DNA of 64,000 nucleotides from Ovis canadensis (taxonomy: Eukaryota; Chordata; Mammalia; Artiodactyla; Bovidae), in NCBI RefSeq assembly GCF_042477335.2, contig NC_091251.1, positions 36,968,501 through 37,032,500 of the forward strand, written 5' to 3'. The notes beneath the pieces are model-generated. The model did not search any database, was not told where the DNA came from, and saw nothing but the letters and a program-made list of their open reading frames with translations. Position 1 is the stretch's first letter. Every line of letters begins with the position of its first letter. Below are positions 1-9,992 of this stretch, in pieces. The translations under genes were made by a program, and so were the position numbers.

Positions 1-1247
1 AAAAATTTCAAACATTCTAAAAATAGAGAAAATGGTATAATGAATAATGGTGTAACAAACTCACAGTGCCATGAATTACCAAATCATGGCCATGCTAATT
101 TTATCTATACCTCCACTCATTTCTTTTGGAAGCAAATCCCAAGTATCATATCATTTTGCTATAAATTATTTTCTATACAGTTACCACAACAGGAATTCTA
201 CTGATGAGGAAAACTAAAGTCAAAGCGATATTAAAAGATGATTAAAATAGAAGTATAATTCGAGAATATTGAAATTCCATCATTCAACAGAGTTGTCAAG
301 CTAGAGTCTCCTTAGTTTAAATATTTTCCTTCTGTTCTCCATATAATGACAGGGAAAGTTTTCCAGGGTATCTTAAAAGTGAGTAATAAGGTACAGAACA
401 GAGTAAGAAAGTCACAGGTAAAGAATTAAGCATTTTGACATTTGCTTACATATACACAAAACAACAGTAGAAAGTTGTGCAATAAAGTAATGAAAATGGT
501 TAATTAGGGAAGGGATATAGGATGGGTGGAGGGAGGAGGAGAATTAGAACTTTAAAAATCTATACATTGTTGTATTTTTAAGTCATTTGAGTATGTTTTA
601 TATTTTTAAAATAAATATGATCTTTTCTTCTAGAATGTACTATCTCATGCAAAAACTAGGATATTCCTATGATCAAGTCAGTTTGAAAGTATTATAACAA
701 TACCAAGATCATTGTTAATTGGACAGATAGCTATGTCGTTTTTTAAAAAATTGCCTGACTTTATAGTTAGAGCCTTAAGTTTTATAGTTTAATTAAATGT
801 TAAAAACATATATGGCTTAAGTGTGCTTTACTAGCGCTCAGATTTCATGCGTCTCTCTTCACTTCGACCTGCCTTTCTTGCAGCTCAACAAACAAGAGCC
901 TCAGTTTCTCGTTTAGTTTTGTTCAACTTACCTCAACCAGGTCTACCTGTTTATGATCTCACTATTTCCTCAGAATCTAAAGTGAGGAAACTTCTCATGC
1001 CTCATTCATGTTTCCAGTTAGGTATATTCTTTTCTCTAAAAAAGAATATGTCCAGAAGAATGGAATTTAGTCAAACTGAGTCTCAGGGGGACCTCTGTAC
1101 AACCAATCCTCCATACTCATGGGTTCTGCATCTGGGAACTCAACCAACTGTGGATTTAAAATAATCAGGAAAAAAAAATCCAGAAAGTTTCAAAATGCAA
1201 AGCAAATTTGCTATACCAACAACTATTTACATAGCATTTACATTGTG
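1..1247. other. AT-rich intergenic DNA, nothing recognised
   Basis: AT-rich sequence without a recognisable gene or a repeat I can name. One open frame of 105 codons (847-1164) has no domain or family resemblance and looks like chance. Confidence 0.5.
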
Positions 1248-1271
1248 TTGTGTGTGTGTGTGTGTGTGTGT
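1248..1271. repeat. (TG)n microsatellite
   Basis: Roughly twelve uninterrupted TG units, directly abutting the minus-strand Bov SINE that follows. Confidence 0.9.
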
Positions 1272-1385
1272 TAGCCACTCAGTTGTGTCTAACTTCTTGC
1301 AATCCCATGGACTATAGCCCATCAGGCTCCTCCATCCATGGAATTCTCCAGGCAAGAATACTGGAGAGGGTTGCCATTTCCTACT
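1272..1385 (-). repeat. Bov-type SINE, minus strand
   Basis: Contains the reverse complement of the Bov-A body: CCCATGGACTATAGCCC, then CAGGCTCCTCC, CCAGGCAAGAATACTGGAG and GGTTGCCATTTCC. It lacks the tRNA-like head, so it is a partial copy. Confidence 0.85.
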
Positions 1386-1437
1386 GCATTACATTGCATT
1401 AGGTATTATAAGTAATCTAGAAATGATTTACAGTATA

Positions 1438-1910
1438 GCTTACCCTTGAACAACATGGGTCTGAACTGAATGAGTCCACTTACTTGTGGATTTTTCCAAT
1501 AAATATAGTACATTTTTCATTTTACATATCCATAAATTAACTAGCTATGAGAGTAAGTTTCTTTTCTCTTAAAGATCACAATATGTGGAATCAAAATAAA
1601 TCAAAAGGATTTGAGTACTGATTCTGACCAAACTGTTTCAGGTTTCTGCTCTTGGGTAAGTCATTTATGAATTCCTCTGATTTTGAGGCAGAAATATCAG
1701 TATGTGGGTTTTCAGCTACACAGGAACTGGCATTCCTAAACCTCCCTCCCACTGCATTTTTCAAGAGTCAACTTTATATGGAAGATATGTGCAGGTTATA
1801 TTCAAATACTATTCCATTCTAATCAAGGGGCTTGAACACTCATAGTTTTTTTGATATCCCTAGGGGGTTCTGGAACCGATCTGATGGAGATAATAAGAGA
1901 CAACTCTACT
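1438..1910 (+). mobile_element. Tigger/MER2-like DNA transposon remnant
   Basis: The left part reads CCTTGAACAACATGGGT followed by a diverged stretch ending in an ATAAATATAGTA-like motif, as in MER2/Tigger-type elements. The right part, GGGGGTTCTGGAACC followed by a degenerate GAGACAACTCT-type end, fits the other end of the same family. The middle is diverged. It is an ancient non-autonomous copy; the family name is from memory of the consensus. Confidence 0.5.
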
Positions 1911-2695
1911 CTTCTTCCTCTCAGCTTGACTTAACTGGTTTTCATCTCACAATACCAGCTGCTCCTCAAGTCTAGGGGTCAGAGTAGTTTAATTCACTTG
2001 TTTATTGAGCACCAAATGTGTTCCAGGCACTATGTTTGGTGGTTGTTATTATACTAAAATATAATTCCTGTCCTACAAGTTCAGAATCTGGCATGAGACA
2101 CAAATGAGAAAGTAGAGTTCCAATTAGGTATTGAGACTTAGTTTAGCAGAACCAGCCATGGATCAGGTTAGAGAGTGGGCAGGAGGTGGGGTTAAGCTTC
2201 TCAGAAAAGAAGCTGATGTGTGTCAGAGTAAACTGAGTTCTAGAACATGAACAGGAATTAGTCAAGTCTTTATTCAAGGACATAAAGTGGACACAGATAG
2301 AAAAATGTGAAGAGTGGTTCAGAATTCTGAATAGTGTTTTAGGTATGTGTGTTATTTATTAGAAGATAAGGTCCAAGGCTGGGAGAAGCAGTAAAAGCTG
2401 GGGATGATGCAGGAAAGTTTCTCTTATCCCACCCTTGGGGCTACTATTGTTTCCCAACCCAAAGGCCAGGGGAGGGATTCTCAATATCAGTGTAAATCCT
2501 CAGGGAGAAAACACAATGCTTCTGTTATTGGGATATAAATATTTCCCATGAGTGCTGTGCAGGAGAAAGACGGATGTTGGCTATGGTCCTCCATAGCTGG
2601 TCAAACTCCATTCTTTCTCTCATTACTGTACTGTATTGCCCAGTAGTTTCGCAGCTGCTGGTTTGGGATGAGTGACAGATGAAAGCAGAAGCATT
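1911..2695. other. Intergenic, faint L2-like trace
   Basis: Mostly unassigned. Near 1990-2100 the words TTTATTGAGCACC and CCAGGCACTATG resemble the old L2 3' end in reverse orientation, but divergence is high. No gene seen. Confidence 0.35.
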
Positions 2696-2747
2696 CCCAC
2701 TCAACCTTTGTTAAGGGTCAGCCCACTCAACCTTTGTTAAGGGTCAG
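2696..2747. repeat. 26-bp tandem duplication
   Basis: Two exact head-to-tail copies of a 26-bp unit beginning CCCACTCAACCTTTG, at 2696-2721 and 2722-2747. Their identity suggests a recent local duplication. Confidence 0.9.
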
Positions 2748-2949
2748 CCTCCTTTTCATCAAGCATGTAGTCTGAGAAACTTGTGTTGAATTGCAAATCT
2801 CTCTTGTGTCTTTAAGGAATTATTTTCTCTCTTTCTTATGGCTTTATTTCCTCACCAATTGGATCTCTTTTCTTTAGCAGGCACTGCTGCTAGTTGGGCT
2901 CCTAATGTTTGGTTCAGTCAATCCTCATTTTGGGGCATCACCACTGGAA

Positions 2950-3212
2950 ACTCAAGTTTTTTCAATTGGAGGATAATTGCTTTATAGTGTTATGGTGGTC
3001 TCTGCTGTATGTGAATTAGTCATAATTATATACAGTATATGTAATATATTATGCATATATTACATATATCCCCTCCCTCTGTCACCCATTCCACCCTTCT
3101 AGGTTGTCAGAGTTCCATGCTGGGCTCCATGTGTTATACAACAGCTTCCCGCCAATTATCTATTTTACACATGATCATGTATAGGTGTCATTGCTACTTT
3201 CTGCATTTGTCC
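2950..3212 (-). mobile_element. Artiodactyl L1 3' end fragment, minus
   Basis: The reverse-orientation 3'UTR signature of artiodactyl L1 is present: AATTGGAGGATAATTGCTTTA, then CCACCCTTCTAGGTTGTC and ATCTATTTTACACATG. There is no open frame. A Bov SINE lies immediately downstream. Confidence 0.6.
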
Positions 3213-3227
3213 TAACCTCTCCTTCCT

Positions 3228-3352
3228 GCTGGAAAAGGAAATGGCAATCCACTCCAGTACTCCTGCCTGGAAAATCCCATACCAGGTTCCTCTGGTAGGT
3301 TACAGTCCATGGGGTGGCAAACAGTCGGCCACAACTGAGCAATTTCACTTTT
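3228..3352 (+). repeat. Bov-A type SINE, plus
   Basis: Shows AAGGAAATGGCAATCCACTC, CCTGCCTGGAAAATCCCAT and CAGTCGGCCACAACTGAGCA, the body of the Bov-A monomer in plus orientation. Confidence 0.85.
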
Positions 3353-4795
3353 CTTTCACTTTCTCCTTCCCGCGCTGAAACTCAAGTTTTGCATGAAGGA
3401 TCCTACTTGTCAATAGATGGACTGGTTAGAAACCAACCACTTCTTCAGTCTTCTCCTTACCTGCACTCAGGCTCATGCCAGGAGCCAGGGAGGACAGGGT
3501 CTCAAACAGAAAAACTGATAGTTTGTACATAAAACTCACCAGCAAAAAGGTGAATATCTGGATTTAAATGGAACATTTTTCAACCATGAGAGACAAAAGG
3601 AGCTATAGGTAAGTGCATGAAGTCTTTTCATAGACAGATGAGTGGTTTAAACCCTCCATATCCACCCCTTGCCTTCAAGCCTCATGCTCTTTTTTTAGTG
3701 ACATACCTTGGAGCACTATGAGATCATTGTATTTCACTTGAAGTGTACCTGTTCAAACCTAAGGCAGTGATCAGATTGTGGAAGAAACTCTTTATACAGG
3801 GAGGAGAGGGTGGACCCTAACAGTTGACCTGGCCACGGCCACAAGAAGGGACAATGTGATGCGGCCTTCTTAGGATCAGAAAGTCCCTTTATTTACGAGG
3901 CAGAAGAAAAGCTTGGAAGAATTATACCCAAGAGGAACGCACAAAAGAAGCAGCAGATTATCCACCTGCAGCCTCTTTTCCCAAGTGCTTTGCCCATCCT
4001 CAGGAACTCCAAGTGTGCCAGGCTATTGTCAGCCTCACAGTAGAAGTCATGGGAAGGACTCCAGGATGGAGCAGGACATTTCAGTCATAAAAAGGGAAAG
4101 AAAATGCTTGCAGGGTGATCCTCACCTTCATGGAGATATCAAGACTTTTAGGGGCAGGTAGGAAGAATCCTTTCTATATTTTGGTTTGGGGCTCATCTTC
4201 TTCTCACTTAAGGGATAATCAGTTTCAGTATTTCAGACAGCCACAAAGAATCCTCTATGAGGGGACCAGTCCTATTGCATTTCACTCCATTACTTATTTT
4301 CTGTGCTTCAACTGCCACGTACTATGCTCACATATTGCTCTTTTCCATTAAAAACCTCCTGTCTCTCCTATCAAATCTATACTTATTTTTAGTATTTATT
4401 TTAGGTACCACCTTTCTCCAGAATAGTTTCTGTCTAAGTTTCAGCTCGGATTCCTTCCCATGTGGCCCCTCAAGTCCCCTGGGCTTGCCTGTGACACTTC
4501 ACGTGTGACACATTTTAACTTTTCTGTCATTCTCATCAGGCAGTGAGCTGCATGAGGGTAGTGACAATATTGCCTTACCTTCAAATCAACGAACCTAGCA
4601 CCTGAGACATAATCAACCTAGAACAAAAGCTGAATGGTTTTACTGCTAATAAGGTAATCTCTATAGAGGCTACAGGGAGATGAGATGTTGAATGAAATCT
4701 CTAGGGGAAAAGACCACAGAATTGCTTTATCCTAAACAAAACATACAAAAGTTTTCCTACTTGGGTGGGAGCCACAGGTGAGAGATTGTAAGTAG
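3353..4795. other. Intergenic with one L2-like trace
   Basis: No gene recognised. Around 4525-4640 the order of words (GAGGGTAGTGACAATATTG, then CCTAGCACCTGAGACATAAT) follows the L2 3' end in plus orientation. Several open frames of 60-85 codons overlap in different phases and show no family resemblance. Confidence 0.4.
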
Positions 4796-5020
4796 AGAGG
4801 TGGCACTAGTGGTAAAGAACCTGCCTGCAAATGCAGGAGACGTAAGAAATATGAGTTTGATCCCTGGGTCGGAAAGATACCCTGGAGAAGGAAATGGCAA
4901 TCTACTCCAGCTCGTGGACAGAGGAGTCTGGCGGGCTTTAGTCCATGGGGTCACAAAGAGTCGTGTCCATGGGGTTACAAAGACTCATACTCGACTGAAG
5001 CAACTTAACACACAAATTTT
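4796..5020 (+). repeat. Bov-tA SINE, plus
   Basis: The tRNA-like head (GGTAAAGAACCTGCCTGC, TTTGATCCCTGGGTC) is joined to the Bov-A body. The tail region repeats a GTCCATGGGGT-containing piece, so its 3' part was internally duplicated. It ends near TCGACTGAAGCAACTTAACA. Confidence 0.85.
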
Positions 5021-5699
5021 ATTGCAAATGGAGACTGCTGGGTGTGCTAGAGGACTGTAGGGCTGACAGAGAACCAAGGACTTAAGGTCATTTCTCATGC
5101 TTTACATGGCTAATGGTGATCAGTTTTCTCCTAGTAACTGAGGCTTTAAAAACAAATTTCAGAATATCACTGATTTGTTCTTATAATTGGTGTTAGTCTT
5201 CAGAATTGGAATTACGAGAATCAATTGGTAAGGGCTTAATTTCTGAATTTAGTAGAAATTCAGGAATTCCTAATTTTGTCTCTGGCAAGTTATCTAATAG
5301 GGCCCAAGTTTGAAGAGACTTAGCTTGGTATTATGGACTGTAAAAGCTTGAGAAACTCATCTTAACATTCCCCAGAATATTTGGCTTGAAGTTGGCACTA
5401 AATTAAAATATGCGGATAACTGACTGATTGAATCAGTGTGTTTTATCCTATTTTCCCTTTTAAATATAACTTGCTTTAAATAGGCAAGCACTTCGTGACA
5501 AACTGAGTTCTGTTAGACCGTTGGGTTGCAGGAGAAAGTCTCCATGAAAAGGTAATATTGTATAATAAATGTACTAATGGCCTAGATTCCTATGACTCAT
5601 TCTACAGCTGAGCTGATGAAAGACAAACAAGGCTGGATTAATTGACTGTCTTCCAAGGGAAGTGGCAAGACAAACGTAGACTCTGGTACCCTAACTTAG

Positions 5700-5890
5700 A
5701 GTCCAGAGCTTTCTCTATCACATCATTTGTCAGCTAAGTGCTGGCAACTCTTTGCATTATGAATTCATTTGTTCCTTACAGCATTTTACAATTGAGTTGC
5801 TCAGAAATGTTAAGTAACTTTTCCAAGGCTACTCTGCTAGTAAGTGTAGATGCTGGGATTCAAAGCCAGGCAGTCTGGCTTAAGTTCTGG
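5700..5890 (-). repeat. MIR fragment, minus
   Basis: Reverse-complement MIR core is readable: TTAAGTAACTTTTCCAAGGC, then CTAGTAAGTGTAGATGCTGG and CAGGCAGTCTGGC. It is an old tRNA-derived SINE with substantial divergence. Confidence 0.65.
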
Positions 5891-6117
5891 TTGAATGGGA
5901 ATCACATGCTTCACAAAATCATTTTTCTTAATTTTTGTCCAGCTCAATGGATATTGTTATTATAATAATGAGATATCACCATTTGGGATCTTAGAATAGT
6001 AGATGTGAAGATGGAACCTCCTGTCATCTTCACACCTTAGTTTTAGCTACCCTTTATAGGAAATCTTCCTCAGCTCTAAAAATCAATTAGATGAGGACCT
6101 CAGGTCCTTCAAACCAT

Positions 6118-6660
6118 TTAAAAAATTTTTATTGGAGTATAGTTGATTTACAATGCTGTGTTAGTTTCAGCTGTACAGCAAACTGAATCAGTTATACATG
6201 TACATATATCCACTCCTTTTAGATTCTTTTCCCATTTAGGCCATTACAGAGTATTGAGTAGAGTTCCCTGTGCTATGTAGTAGGTCCTTACTAGTTATCT
6301 ATTTTACATATAGTAGTGTGTATATGTCAATCCCAATCTCCCAATTTATCCCTCCCCCTACTCCTTCATAACCATAAGGTTTTCTGTTTTACATCTGTAA
6401 CTCTAGTTCTGTTTTATAGATAAATTCATTCATCATACCCTTTTTTTTTTTTAGAATGCACATTTAAGTCATAGCATACAACATTTCTCTTTCTCTGGTT
6501 TGCGTCACCAGTATGACACTTTCTAGGTCCACCCGCGTCGCTGCAAATGGCATCATTTCATTCTTCTTTGTGACTGAGTAATATTGCATTGTATATGTGA
6601 GTCACATCTTCTTTATCGATTTGTCTGTTGATGGACATTTAGGTTCTTCAAGTATTAACA
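6118..6660 (-). mobile_element. L1 3' end, minus, upstream of OR6S1
   Basis: Reverse-orientation artiodactyl L1 3' region: ATTGGAGTATAGTTGATTTA, then AGTAGAGTTCCCTGTGCTAT, CTAGTTATCTATTTTACAT and, further in, TTGATGGACATTTAGGTTC. It lies about 60 bp before the receptor's possible splice acceptor, so the proximal 5' flank of OR6S1 is L1-derived. Confidence 0.75.
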
Positions 6661-6718
6661 GGATCTGTGACTAGAGAAAGTGGAGCTTCATGTGCCATAT
6701 CATGATAAAATAAATTTT

Positions 6719-6720
6719 AG
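6719..6720 (+). promoter_or_regulatory. Possible splice acceptor of OR6S1 coding exon
   Basis: An AG preceded by AATTTT lies 60 bp before the chosen start codon. Olfactory receptor genes normally have a non-coding 5' exon spliced to a single coding exon shortly before the ATG. The polypyrimidine tract is short, so this is only a candidate. Confidence 0.3.
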
Positions 6721-6780
6721 GATTGTTTGGAGAATCCTCACCAGGACTGTGTTCATGCTATTGCACAGATGGGAAAGATA

Positions 6781-7776
6781 ATGGCTCCTGGTGGAAACCA
6801 GAGCAGTGGTATAACCGAGTTCATCCTGGCGGGTTTCCCAAATCTCAATAGCACGAAAGCAGAACTGTTTTCCGTCTTCCTTCTTGTTTATCTGCTGACT
6901 CTAACAGGTAATGTGTTGATCGTCGGGGTGATAGGAGCTGATACTCGCCTGCAGACTCCCATGTACTTCTTTCTAGGTAACTTGTCCTGCCTAGAGATTC
7001 TGCTCACTTCTGTCATTATTCCCAAGATGCTGAGCAATTTCCTCTCAGGGCAAAACACTATTTCCTTTGCTGCATGTATTACCCAGTTCTATCTCTACCT
7101 CTTTCTTGGGGCCTCAGAGTTCCTACTGTTGGCTGTCATGTCAGGGGATCGCTACCTGGCCGCCTGTCATCCTCTGCACTACCCCTTGCTCCTGAACGGG
7201 GCTGTGTGCTTCCGAGTGGCCTTGGCCTGCTGGGTCGGGGGGCTCCTTGCAGTGCTTGGCCCCACAGTGGCTGTGGCCTTGCTTCCTTTCTGTGAACAGG
7301 ATGCTGTGGCGCAGCACTTCTTCTGTGACAGTGGCCCTCTGCTCCGCCTGGCATGCACCAACACCAAGGAGCTGGAGGAAACGGACTTTGTCTTAGCTTC
7401 TCTTGTCATCATAGCCTCACTGATGATTACTGCCGTGCCCTATGGTCACAGAGTCCTGGCTGTCCTGCGCATCCCCTCAGTTTCAGGCCGGCAGAAGGCT
7501 TTCTCTACCTGTACCTCCCACTTGATGGTGGTGACCCTCTTCTATGGAAGTGCCATTTTCCTATACGTGCGGCCATCACAGAGTGGCTCTGTGGATACCA
7601 ACTGGGCAGTGACAGTGGTAACAACCTTTGTGACACCGCTGCTGAACCCATTCATCTATGCCTTACGGAACGAGCGAGTAAGACAAGCTTTGAAGGACGT
7701 GTTTAAGAAGGTAATAGCAGGATTTTGGTGGCATCTTTCACTTGCTAAGAGTTTCAACAAGAAAACAGTGAGGTGA
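6781..7776 (+). CDS. OR6S1: Olfactory receptor OR6S1 (intact, 331 aa)
   Basis: Class II odorant receptor, a seven-helix GPCR of the olfactory cilium that signals through Golf. With the start at 6781 the product is 331 residues, the length known for human OR6S1. Visible hallmarks: N-linked sequon NQS at residue 6; GN of helix 1 at 43-44; PMYFFLGNLS from 60; Cys99 at the top of helix 3; MSGDRYLAAC from 120, a variant of the usual MAYDRYVAIC; paired cysteines in loop 2; KAFSTCTSHL of helix 6; PLLNPFIYALRN of helix 7. The frame also opens 18 codons earlier but only from a TTG, with an ATG at 6769. The ATG at 6781 has A at -3 and G at +4. No internal stop or frameshift. The neighbours (tRNA cluster, then RNASE12 and RNASE11) match the OR6S1 locus, which supports the symbol. 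Confidence 0.9.
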   Translation: MAPGGNQSSGITEFILAGFPNLNSTKAELFSVFLLVYLLTLTGNVLIVGVIGADTRLQTPMYFFLGNLSCLEILLTSVIIPKMLSNFLSGQNTISFAACITQFYLYLFLGASEFLLLAVMSGDRYLAACHPLHYPLLLNGAVCFRVALACWVGGLLAVLGPTVAVALLPFCEQDAVAQHFFCDSGPLLRLACTNTKELEETDFVLASLVIIASLMITAVPYGHRVLAVLRIPSVSGRQKAFSTCTSHLMVVTLFYGSAIFLYVRPSQSGSVDTNWAVTVVTTFVTPLLNPFIYALRNERVRQALKDVFKKVIAGFWWHLSLAKSFNKKTVR

Positions 7777-8754
7777 AAGTGAGGGGACGTCATCACTTAA
7801 GGGATGTCCTAAGTCCAAGCCTTCTTTGTTATCTTCTCATTGTCTCCTCATCATGGATATTACCACACGACCAAATTTTGGAACCACTAAAGAACTACAA
7901 AGGCATCAAATCCATCCTTCTTCTCTTTCAGGCAAAATTCCTTGATTCTATCTCATATAAATTCACATTATTATTGATTTATCGTACTCAATACCATTAT
8001 AAGAACCTCCAACCTGTGCAGTCTTAACCTATGGGTCCATAGTCACCAGAGAATCTAAGAATGAGCTTCAGAAAGTGTATAAGCACTATTATTATGTAAA
8101 CATATATATCTGAGCCTATATGCGCTTGTCTGGGAAGAGGATATATAGCTTTAATTCAATTCCTAAAGAGTTCGTGTAGGATTGTCACCAAAAGTTAAAA
8201 ACTAATTCTCATTAGAGTCTTTAAATTTTTTATGAAAATCAAGAATCTTAAGAAAAATGCCCTATAATCATAGAAATAAATAGATTAACTGTATATTTTT
8301 GTACATACTTTCTGAAAAAAATTGCATTCACTGTTAGGTGGGAAAGAGGTAAAACAAATTTAATAAGGGACTTATTTTCTTCATGGCAATTTCAGATGCC
8401 TTTGGAAAAGCAGATCAAAAAGGAAGCTTATGAATAGTAGCATTTAATGTGGTTTTCTAATTTACACTGTATTATAAAGGTGAATTAAAGATATATTCAT
8501 TCATTTTATCAGTGGATTATGTTGCTTTCATTTGTCCATCTTTTTATTACATTTGAATATCTGTTGTCCTCATTCATCTTTTATTTTTAATAAAATGGGA
8601 ATGGAATGAGGACTTTCAATATAAAAAAATTAAGAATATCAACTACTGTTGTACCTACCAAGAATCAGATTTTGTGTTACATTTTATCTACTTCATTGTA
8701 TATTTGAAAGGAAATGGAGGTTCTTATTTGTGGTGACCTTGAAATCTTGGACAA
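7777..8754. other. 3' flank of OR6S1, nothing recognised
   Basis: AT-rich sequence after the receptor stop. AATAAA-like words occur (for example near 8274 and 8587), but none can be assigned as the gene's poly(A) signal. Confidence 0.4.
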
Positions 8755-8787
8755 ATGTTTATGTATGTATATATGTATGTATGTATT
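8755..8787. repeat. (TATG)n microsatellite
   Basis: Short run of ATGT/TATG units with one TATA interruption. Confidence 0.85.
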
Positions 8788-9849
8788 CAATCATTCAACA
8801 AAGGTTTTTTAAGCATCTTTGTTGGATACTGTGATACAGTAATATATGTTATTATATATAGTGTCTATATTATATATAATAAGAAGAATAAGCAATGGTT
8901 CCTAACCTCAAGCGACTTTGATCTTAAAGGGGAAGACTAAGAGACAAATAATAATTCAAAGACAGGGGATGATAAGGAGGTTTACAAAATAACATTGGAG
9001 GTCATATGAAAATTGATTTATCCTGTAAAGTATTTTCTTGTTAGAGAAGCTTTCGGAAGCTATCGTTCACTACATGGGAATTAACTCCATGTTGGAGTGC
9101 ATTTGTATATATAGATAAAATGATTAGAAAAAATAAATATCAAAATATGGACAGGACATCAACCTCAAAATAATGTTGCAAAATTGGCAAACTGAGCATT
9201 AATATGCAAAGAAATAGCCATAAAGTTTCAATGGTCACTAGAAATAGTGATGCTTTTATCTGGTTCTATTAGTAATACACAAACACACACACTAAATATT
9301 TCGATCCTGAAAGATTCCTGATTGAGAACTAGACGAGTGGAAGGAATAAGAATAAGCACTAATTTGAGAGGGAAAAAGAATTCTTCTGGAATGATCTAGA
9401 AGTGTTGCCCAGACAGCAGAAGAGATATTGCCTTAAAAGCTACCTAATTTCATGGAGCATAAAAACCAGAAGTCAATCCCAGAGGGATTCGTGTCAATCA
9501 CAAAATAAGAGGAAGCTAAAAATAAGAATGTGTTCCAAACACACAGAACACAGCCTGGTACCTAGGAGGTGCCCAAGAAAGTTGACTTTGTACTGTGTCT
9601 GTCTAAGCAGGAACTACATTATCTGGAATTTTCCTTTCTATATGGATCTAAATTTCTATACGGATGTGGTGAAATTTGTAGTGAGATTTAGAAGGTGAAA
9701 ATGTCACACACAACAACCACTGTGTTCTGAAGATTGGCATAGAATGCCAGGCTTTGTTGCAGCTTGCACTTATCGATGCAACAGAGATGCTATTCTGCTA
9801 GTCTGCTTTTTACTCCTTGGTATGGGCTTCTGTTGGACCCACAACTCCT
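8788..9849. other. Intergenic, nothing recognised
   Basis: AT-rich, no gene. A weak L2-like phrase (AATCATTCAACAAAGG) occurs near 8790. The 98-codon frame at 9402-9698 has no recognisable features. Confidence 0.4.
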
Positions 9850-9992
9850 CTAGCACAAATGGATCTCCTCCTCCATCTCTTGGGCCAAGTGCATGCGTAG
9901 TTCTGTGATGAAGGCAGCCAGCTTCTCCTGCAGATCTCCCATATCAACAAGGTTGGAGACAGTGTAGGTTCCAGTTTCCCCTTTTTATTTCA
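9850..9992 (-). pseudogene. Short coding-like remnant, origin unknown
   Basis: On the minus strand a frame closes at a TAG (9850-9852) and is open for about 45 codons back to a stop near 9993. It reads as an amphipathic, charged helix-like tail containing VSNLVDMGDLQEK, AAFITELRMHL and AQEMEEEIHLC. The composition is more protein-like than the surrounding AT-rich DNA. There is no start codon at the head and no continuation upstream. It could be the 3' coding end of a processed pseudogene or an unrecognised terminal exon; I cannot name the source. Confidence 0.25.

Noticed and set aside
6727-6780. Longer N-terminus for OR6S1
   Set aside because: The extension starts at TTG and adds sequence not typical of odorant receptors; the ATG at 6781 has a strong Kozak context and gives the known length.
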